Shown here piece after piece: positions 60,101 through 64,000 of a DNA stretch of 64,000 bases. Origin of the DNA: Nautilus pompilius (lineage: Eukaryota; Mollusca; Cephalopoda; Nautilida; Nautilidae); NCBI GenBank assembly GCA_018389105.1, contig JACATO010002135.1:620001-684000 (forward strand). The letters are read 5' to 3'. The notes below the pieces were generated by a model. That model did not search any database, was not told the DNA's origin, and saw only the letters and a list, made by a program, of their open reading frames with translations. The translations under genes were made by a program, and so were the position numbers. How positions within the stretch are numbered: the first letter of the stretch is position 1; every line of letters begins with the position of its first letter.

Positions 60101-62669
60101 GTAGCTAAAAGGACCTTTTTTTTAATTAACTACATAAGTAGGAATTAGGTTCTTCTTTGTGAGATCTCATTACTTATATTCCAGTTTTTCATAAAAGCAA
60201 GCTCGTTCCAAGAACAGTTTATAATCTTTGAAAGATTGATCTCACCTAAACATGATTAATTTCTGAGACTAAGTTTGCAGCAAGGCTGAGAGATGTGTGT
60301 GCAGGACTGACTGATTCAATATGATGTCCTCACTTCATTGACACATTATGTAGTAGTAGAAATGTTTCACAGAGTAAAAATATCTATGAGGGAAGTTACG
60401 TATTCAAAATTTATTGAGCAATCTGTATGTTGCTTATGAAAGAAGTTGAGGTTACTTTTCTTCCTATTTTCATTGTTCTTTGCAGTAAAAGTTGGTCAAA
60501 CAAAATGTCAGATTGCTCTAAACTTTGGTTGGACAATGTGCCCCGATATTCTAATAATGCAGTGCAATATAGGCAGGCACCATGCAATGATCATCTTTGA
60601 CTTCAACCATCTCTTAAATATATTTCAAAGTTTATGCATGTGTGTGTTTCTTTCTTTCTTCTTCCATCAAAACAATAAAATGACAGAATGCTGCAATATA
60701 TTACAAGTTCTCAAAGTTTGTGTAAACTGAGAAATTATTCTGGGTTATTTTACTCCAATTTTCGTTTGCACATAAATTTTTGTTGTTAAGATTTTGGGCG
60801 GCTGATTAAAATTTGGACACAAGAAGTTTCATGTGCACACTGCATCCGCACCAGCGGGAAAGAAGGCCAGGCCTTTAGACCTGCTTACTTTCCTGCTTGT
60901 AATGATATTGTGTACAGAAATAAATTTCTGGCTTTCCAGCAACAGGGGCCAAAATTTCCGTTATGAATTTTACTAATTGACCATTTTGATATTCAGCATT
61001 TCCCCATTTTTTCTCTCACCACTGAAATGGGCCACTTATCTTATACATAGACTACTAGCTGGGTTGCAATGCAAAAAAATTATTTATTTTGGAATTCAGG
61101 AGTTTCTGCTGCCTAATTCAAATTTTCTCTCACCTTAACTTGCATCAGTGAAGCTTTCTTAGCCTGCAGTTGTGACTGAAGCAACTTGTATCCGGATGAC
61201 CAGCCCGCTGAAAAAAATGAAGTTTGTATTATGAGTTTCTCTAATAAATCAATACAATTTACATAAATGCAGTTTACAATTTTTAACATAAATACATATA
61301 AAGCATGTTGGATAACACAGTGATCTGATAGTTAAACTACTAGATTGCTAAAGTTGAGGGATTCAGTTCAAATCCCAACTGACACCTGTTCGATTTGGCA
61401 TACTTCACTGACATGGTATTTTTTTTCTTTTCTACACCAGCCAGTGTGGTTTCTTCCAACATCTTAGAAACTATGGAATCTGTAGTGATCAGTCATGGCC
61501 TCCCATGCTGGGAAGTAGTTGTGAAGCACACACAATATCCTTGTAACCCAAGGAAGGGGGGACAATGACAACAGAAAGTTATCTCCAAATCAAAAAAAAA
61601 AAAAATCTAATTGAGCGAAACACCTGCTTCCCTGTTGCTATTCCCCAGTTTTTTTTTTTTTTTTTTTTTAATGTTCACAGGCCCTAACAATAAATTATAC
61701 TCTCCCATACTGTACAGAAATGCAATATCTTTTTGTTTATTATGTTCAGAGTTGAAAACAAATAAAGCTTAGCTTGGTTTGGTGTTATGCCTTTGTTAAC
61801 CATTGTTTTTGCTTAATTATTTTCCTAAAACTCATGTCTGTTTACAGTGTTTAACATATTTTTTAATGTTAAGTTTTAAAAGATAGACCTCAAATTCTCA
61901 ATTTTATAAAGCTAGTTTTTTATACTATTCCATTTATCGATGAAGCTATATTTTTAAAAGCAAAGTTTGCTCAATTTTAGGCAGTATGTGGTATCTTAAA
62001 GCTTAAATAAAATCAAACAAATCTATAAAGCTAAACAGGTGTACAGTAGATATTTTATGAACTTGCCTTTAATGGAAATTATTATGACTGTTCATCTGTG
62101 TGCCTTAAATATATCTGTAAGCACAAACTCATTTAACACTATACAATTAAAAATACAAATTTTCAATCTGTAATGTTTGGGCTTTGAGTCACTTTCATGG
62201 CATCTCACTAAATTTCCGCATTCTAATAAAGCCATCTTATGGAAATAGCTTCCATATTACACACAAATAACAAATTTTCAGGCATAATTTCTATATTAAT
62301 TGCTTCAGAACTTGCTACATTATGGACTTCTGGTGTTGGTAATAAAACAAAAATAAATTATACAAGTATTTAGTGGATGTCAAGTTTCACCATACATTAC
62401 TACTGTTGTTTCAATGCTATAAATTACTATTCACAAATTACTAAACACAAATCAAAATCCTTTAACAAAACATTTATGATGAAAATTTTAATCTCTAAAG
62501 AACTATATAGTTATTATTATTACTTTAATGTTTGATTTTCTTGCTCCAGTTTAGCAAAACCATTTTAATTCGTCTAGGTTTTATCAACAAGGAAACACAA
62601 CTTACAAACCACATCTGACTTGGTATCAGCTCCAACTTCTTTGTTATCAATACCATCATACAGTGACAT
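38818..62669 (-). CDS. RBM17: Splicing factor 45 (RBM17/SPF45), complete, 13 coding exons
   Basis: The minus-strand CDS joins 62606-62669, 61134-61207, 53348-53446, 52802-52828, 52215-52405, 52013-52122, 51726-51794, 49665-49737, 46968-47119, 42613-42683, 41189-41287, 39283-39355 and 38818-38924. This is 1209 nt, 402 aa (human 401), all introns GT-AG with consistent phases. Residues 1-46 carry MSLYD and [13 protein letters not shown]. The middle is disordered and charged, with [20 protein letters not shown] (115-134) and GGAAIAPP. The G-patch is at about 236-280 ([20 protein letters not shown]). The C-terminal UHM-type RRM is at about 303-395, with D319, E325 and the R375-Y376-F377 motif that grips ligand tryptophans. 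Family role: U2-stage 3' splice-site selection and alternative splicing in the nucleus, binding ULM motifs of SF1, U2AF65 and SF3B1. Introns carry Tc1, hAT and SINE insertions. Confidence 0.97.
39056..39118 (-). other. candidate 63-nt in-frame cassette exon in the RBM17 UHM
   Basis: Between coding exons 12 and 13 lies a 63-nt stretch with a GTTTCAG acceptor and a CCAAG-GTGGGT donor. It is open only in the phase that joins both neighbours; the other two phases have stops. Inclusion would insert 21 Cys-rich residues ([20 protein letters not shown] and Q) after K367 and break the UHM fold. There is weak resemblance to the FGGRVVK stretch of the last exon. Not part of the family protein, so it may be chance. 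Confidence 0.35.
39283..39355 (-). CDS. RBM17: RBM17 coding exon 12 (residues 344-368)
   Basis: 73 nt between AATCAG and GTGAGC. Encodes [18 protein letters not shown], beta 3 and helix 2 of the UHM. Confidence 0.96.
39356..41188 (-). other. RBM17 intron 11, filled by a Tc1-like relic
   Basis: Most of this GT-AG intron is the degenerate element described at 39790-40870, plus a CA/CAGA microsatellite at about 39650-39675. Confidence 0.8.
39790..40870 (-). mobile_element. decayed Tc1-like transposase pseudogene
   Basis: Minus-strand fragments in different frames follow Tc1-type order. [11 protein letters not shown] (about 40300-40334) is the first catalytic Asp block, [15 protein letters not shown] (about 40025-40075) the second, [11 protein letters not shown] (about 39970-40000) corresponds to the region before the catalytic Glu, and [17 protein letters not shown] (about 39860-39910) is the C-terminal tail. 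Stops and frameshifts are frequent. Terminal repeats were not identified. It is of a different, older lineage than the element at 43972-45541. Confidence 0.7.
41189..41287 (-). CDS. RBM17: RBM17 coding exon 11 (residues 311-343)
   Basis: 99 nt, phase 0 at both ends, between TCCTCAG and GTATGT. Encodes [15 protein letters not shown] and [14 protein letters not shown]; it holds the acidic UHM helix (D319, E325). Confidence 0.96.
41288..42612 (-). other. RBM17 intron 10
   Basis: AT-rich GT-AG intron of 1.3 kb. No other feature was recognised. Confidence 0.85.
42613..42683 (-). CDS. RBM17: RBM17 coding exon 10 (residues 287-310)
   Basis: 71 nt between TTTTTAG and GTAAGA. Encodes [12 protein letters not shown], the first beta strand of the UHM. 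Confidence 0.95.
43972..45541 (-). mobile_element. Tc1 transposon with long terminal repeats of IR/DR type
   Basis: The element is bounded by inverted CAGGTGCATCTCAAAAAATT ends at 43972 and 45541 and flanked by TA on both sides (43970-43971 and 45542-45543), the Tc1/mariner target duplication. Each terminal repeat is about 200 bp and contains an outer and an inner copy of a CTCAAAAaATTAGAATAT motif (inner copies near 44152-44170 and 45343-45363), the IR/DR layout known from Sleeping Beauty-like elements. Total length 1570 bp. The transposase is on the minus strand and is split by a lesion. On the right it abuts a (TA)n microsatellite, probably its insertion target. Confidence 0.93.
44248..45256 (-). 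pseudogene. Tc1 transposase, one frameshift, catalytic triad retained
   Basis: 45256-44990 encodes the N-terminal paired-type HTH ([11 protein letters not shown], then [12 protein letters not shown] and a GRKR basic motif). It then hits a stop after a frameshift near 45010-45030. 44940-44248 encodes the catalytic domain: FSDESKF (first Asp), [10 protein letters not shown] (second Asp) and LNPIENLW (Glu). There are 34 residues between the second Asp and the Glu, the DD34E spacing of Tc1 elements. It ends normally at GAPTKY. Only the linker region is damaged, so the copy is young but not able to make one complete product as it stands. I infer it was mobile in this lineage recently. Confidence 0.9.
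45542..45566. repeat. (TA)n microsatellite next to the Tc1 end
   Basis: About 12 TA units directly abut the right Tc1 terminus. Confidence 0.9.
46968..47119 (-). CDS. RBM17: RBM17 coding exon 9, G-patch (residues 236-287)
   Basis: 152 nt between ATTTCAG and GTAATG. Encodes the whole G-patch and the conserved [11 protein letters not shown] that follows. Confidence 0.96.
47120..49664 (-). other. RBM17 intron 8
   Basis: GT-AG intron of 2.5 kb with a long (GA)n-rich tract at about 47990-48107. ORFs of 100-177 codons across that tract are Ser/Leu-rich artefacts. Confidence 0.8.
47990..48107. repeat. (GA)n microsatellite with A-rich interruptions
   Basis: Nearly pure purine tract of GA units with AAAG interruptions over about 118 bp. 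Confidence 0.9.
49665..49737 (-). CDS. RBM17: RBM17 coding exon 8 (residues 212-236)
   Basis: 73 nt between TTGCAG and GTAAGT. Encodes a Pro/Ser-rich linker ([18 protein letters not shown]) leading into the G-patch. Confidence 0.92.
49738..51725 (-). other. RBM17 intron 7, hosting a hAT deletion derivative
   Basis: GT-AG intron of 2.0 kb. The element at 50393-51067 occupies one third of it; nothing else was recognised. Confidence 0.8.
50393..51067 (+). mobile_element. internally deleted hAT element (ZBED5-like)
   Basis: The ends are imperfect inverted repeats: CAGTGATTCCCAAACTGGG on the left and the inverse of CAGTGGTTCCCGATCTCTG on the right, the CAGNGNTTCCCA type seen in hAT elements. Flanking 8-mers GCGTACAA and GTCCACAA agree at 5 of 8 places, which could be a decayed target duplication. 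Inside are a short N-terminal-like ORF from 50504 and, at 50741-50869, an in-frame C-terminal transposase tail ([17 protein letters not shown] to HTSH, then stop). Only 675 bp remain of an element normally several kb long. Confidence 0.75.
51726..51794 (-). CDS. RBM17: RBM17 coding exon 7 (residues 189-211)
   Basis: 69 nt between TTTTAG and GTAGGT. Encodes [17 protein letters not shown], the family GGAAIAPP block. Confidence 0.95.
52013..52122 (-). CDS. RBM17: RBM17 coding exon 6 (residues 152-189)
   Basis: 110 nt, ending at GTAAGT. The acceptor is a tandem CAGCAG, so an alternative start at 52125 would add one Ser without shifting the frame. Encodes an Arg/Asp/Glu-rich disordered linker ([17 protein letters not shown]). 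Confidence 0.93.
52215..52405 (-). CDS. RBM17: RBM17 coding exon 5 (residues 89-152)
   Basis: 191 nt between TTCACAG and GTTAGC. Encodes the conserved [17 protein letters not shown] block and a Glu/Arg-rich helix. R152 is split 2+1. Confidence 0.94.
52605..52690. repeat. two-copy 41-bp tandem duplication
   Basis: AGCCCTGCTTTCAG-CACATGACCAT-CCAGTAGCA occurs at about 52606 and again at about 52647 with a few differences. It lies in the RBM17 intron between exons 4 and 5. Confidence 0.8.
52802..52828 (-). CDS. RBM17: RBM17 microexon, 27 nt (residues 80-88)
   Basis: Encodes NREPHDVYS between a CCCACAG acceptor and a perfect GTAAGT donor, phase 0 at both ends. Its loss or inclusion would not shift the frame. 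It was identified only from splice signals and phase, so it is less certain than the larger exons. Confidence 0.75.
53348..53446 (-). CDS. RBM17: RBM17 coding exon 3 (residues 47-79)
   Basis: 99 nt, phase 0 at both ends, between TTACAG and GTGAGT. Encodes [11 protein letters not shown], the family APVIDLKR block. Confidence 0.95.
53447..61133 (-). other. RBM17 intron 2, 7.7 kb
   Basis: The largest intron of the gene. It holds (GA)n at about 54017-54038, (AAT)n at about 54447-54468 and 56744-56764, CT/CA microsatellites at about 58708-58744, and copy 2 of a dispersed repeat at 58835-58905. ORFs at 58366-58590 (minus, Lys-rich) and 60446-60730 (plus, hydrophobic) are unrecognised and probably spurious. 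Confidence 0.8.
58835..58905 (+). repeat. dispersed repeat, copy 2
   Basis: Aligns with 5770-5850 in the same orientation. See that entry for the shared blocks. Confidence 0.5.
61134..61207 (-). CDS. RBM17: RBM17 coding exon 2 (residues 22-46)
   Basis: 74 nt between TTTTCAG and GTGAGA. Encodes [17 protein letters not shown], a strongly conserved family block. Confidence 0.95.
61208..62605 (-). other. RBM17 intron 1 of the coding part, hosting a SINE
   Basis: GT-AG intron of 1.4 kb. The SINE occupies 61305-61605. A poly-T tract lies at about 61651-61669. Confidence 0.85.
61305..61605 (+). mobile_element. tRNA-derived SINE with poly(A) tail
   Basis: A tRNA-like head (A-box-like sequence near 61320-61335, B-box-like AGTTCAAATCCC near 61366-61377) is followed by an unrelated body of about 210 bp and ends in a run of 14 A at 61592-61605. 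The head has no intact acceptor stem. It lies antisense to RBM17. Confidence 0.65.
62606..62669 (-). CDS. RBM17: RBM17 coding exon 1 (residues 1-22 start)
   Basis: Starts at the ATG of [13 protein letters not shown], chosen because MSLYD matches the family N-terminus. Ends before GTAAGT in phase 1. The same exon probably extends 5' as UTR to an acceptor TTGCAG at 62725. Confidence 0.93.
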
Positions 62670-62724
62670 GTTTTTCACAAATATTCTGTTACCAGTTTTC
62701 TGGCTTTGAGATGTAACTAAAATT
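62670..62724 (-). other. probable 5' UTR part of the RBM17 start exon
   Basis: Upstream of the ATG, an acceptor-like TTAATTGCAG ends at 62725 on the minus strand, so 62670-62724 would be untranslated exon sequence. Confidence 0.55.
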
Positions 62725-63539
62725 CTGCAATTAAATCATCATCAGGAAATGAAAACTCAGATCTTTTAATAACACGTGCATAAGAGAAACTTTCTTCTAT
62801 AAGTGAAATCTTCTCAAGACAAAAATGAAAAATAGGAAAGAAAGTGCAAAAAACACAAAAATGAAATTTACATTTTAAAATTATATATAATAATAATTAT
62901 TCTAATCAATATAATAATTAGTATTTTTGAAACTCATTGGGTTACCATCATTTTTCACTATCACATTAAGCAAAGCTGGTGCAATATAGTAACAATAACA
63001 GACATTTCATTTGCAGACAATCAATCCAGGACCAGCATGAAATGGCAATAGGGAAGAAATGCCAATAACATCTATCAGCAGTTCTTTATTTAAAAAAAAA
63101 AAAAAAAAATTCCAGAATCTTTTAATCTTTATAAATAAATTTGTTGAGAGTATCAAGCTGAGAAGTGAAGTGAAGTTGCATCCTGAGGCAGTGATTGTAG
63201 ACTATTGACTTTGATTGCTTTACCAACAGGCATTACAGACAGACATGAATGTTATTAAAAGTAGAGTGAACTTAGTCAGTGCTAGTAAGTGTTGAGCTGG
63301 AGGGGCAGCGCCAACTGCAAAATCCAAAAGCTTGTAAAAAAAAAAGAAAAACTGTTTTATCACATCCAACTGTAAGTCCTTGGATTCTTCAGAACTTGTG
63401 GGCATTTTTAGCTTTCTTAAGATATGAAATACAGAAGTAATGCCATTGAACCAAAAGTGTTTCTAATTAATAAGCTTAGTGCTTGAAAAAATAACATTCC
63501 CTGTGCTGAGCTAATGTGATGCAAGTCCAACGTGTAATG
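62725..63539 (-). other. probable RBM17 5' UTR intron
   Basis: AT-rich stretch between the probable non-coding first exon and the start exon. Contains an A run near 63091-63109. The ORF at 63220-63405 has no recognised domain. Confidence 0.5.
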
Positions 63540-64000
63540 GTGCTACACTGTCAGTATGGTTGGACGGTGTACTTTCGTTATTAATTTAAACTAGAGGTTC
63601 AATCACCGGTAATAACCCAGTCACCAATAACACGGGACTTGTGTAATTCGCTACTAATTAACTAACGTTCGCCCACCCAGCAACTAACTGTTTTGGTTTT
63701 AACAGTAACACGGATTTGTGTAACCCGCGAGGGATTTAACTGACAATAAATCGACCTCAGCGATGTTAATAGCCTCTGTTCTTACAGTACAGGCTTCGCG
63801 GCAGAGGAGAGACCTGACTGGGATTCGATCTCGGAACCGAGGATGTAAAGTGAAAGCTCGTTTTCCTTTAATAGGGTTCAGCCAAACGGCGGTGTATCGA
63901 ACGGAGCTCCAGCAGTAGGTAGATACGACCCCGACCGTGAAAGGGTTTTGAAAAATCCTTTGGGGGGGAGGGGGAGGGGTTTCCCTCTTTTTCCGATCGC
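63540..64000 (-). promoter_or_regulatory. GC/CpG-rich region: probable RBM17 promoter and non-coding first exon
   Basis: CpG density rises from about 63540 to the window end. A minus-strand donor-like CTGTACT-GTAAGA at 63786/63785 could end a non-coding exon that splices to the acceptor at 62725. A tRNA B-box-like GATCGAATCCC on the minus strand (about 63821-63831) hints that part of this sequence derives from a SINE. The transcription start probably lies at or beyond the window edge. Confidence 0.45.

Noticed and set aside
60446-60730. 94-codon ORF with a hydrophobic N-terminus (signal-peptide-like)
   Set aside because: Lies antisense in an RBM17 intron in T-rich sequence that yields Phe/Leu by composition; no family match recognised.
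61315-61390. Functional tRNA gene
   Set aside because: B-box-like sequence is present but there is no acceptor stem pairing, and it is joined to a SINE body and poly(A) tail.

Overview
This window is nuclear DNA from an animal: AT-rich, with long introns, microsatellites and many decayed transposons. Two conserved housekeeping genes can be assembled completely from the sequence, both on the minus strand. Gene structure, tRNA-derived SINEs, Tc1/mariner and hAT relics and (AAT)n arrays would fit a mollusc, perhaps a cephalopod. That assignment is inference; nothing here proves it.

Layout from left to right. Positions 1-779 hold the 3' part of a hAT-type transposase relic (plus strand). Positions 1180-2450 are a GC/CpG-rich island, possibly the promoter and first exon of a gene running off the left edge. 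Positions 8954-22105 hold ARL8, the lysosomal small GTPase: six coding exons, 185 aa, with a CpG island around its start (about 21000-22800). Its introns carry degenerate mariner and Tc1-like copies. Positions 23030-25230 hold a broken copy of a repetitive Cys-rich gene/transposon family, followed by a 64-bp tandem repeat. Positions 26711-34384 are a 7.7-kb array of about 170 copies of a 45-bp unit. Positions 34385-38817 are mostly anonymous, with a tRNA-derived SINE relic. Positions 38818-62669 hold RBM17 (SPF45), a splicing factor with a G-patch and a UHM/RRM: 13 coding exons, 402 aa, with a probable non-coding first exon near 63.8 kb. Its introns contain a nearly intact Tc1 element with IR/DR-type ends (43972-45541), a decayed Tc1-like copy, a hAT deletion derivative and a SINE.

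The two genes have no obvious functional link. ARL8 couples lysosomes to kinesin. RBM17 selects 3' splice sites by binding ligand motifs in other splicing factors. The least ordinary items are the 45-bp array, which contains a duplicated block of about 1.2 kb with its variant order preserved; a possible 63-nt in-frame cassette exon that would interrupt the RBM17 UHM; a 27-nt RBM17 microexon; and the Tc1 element, which keeps its whole catalytic triad.
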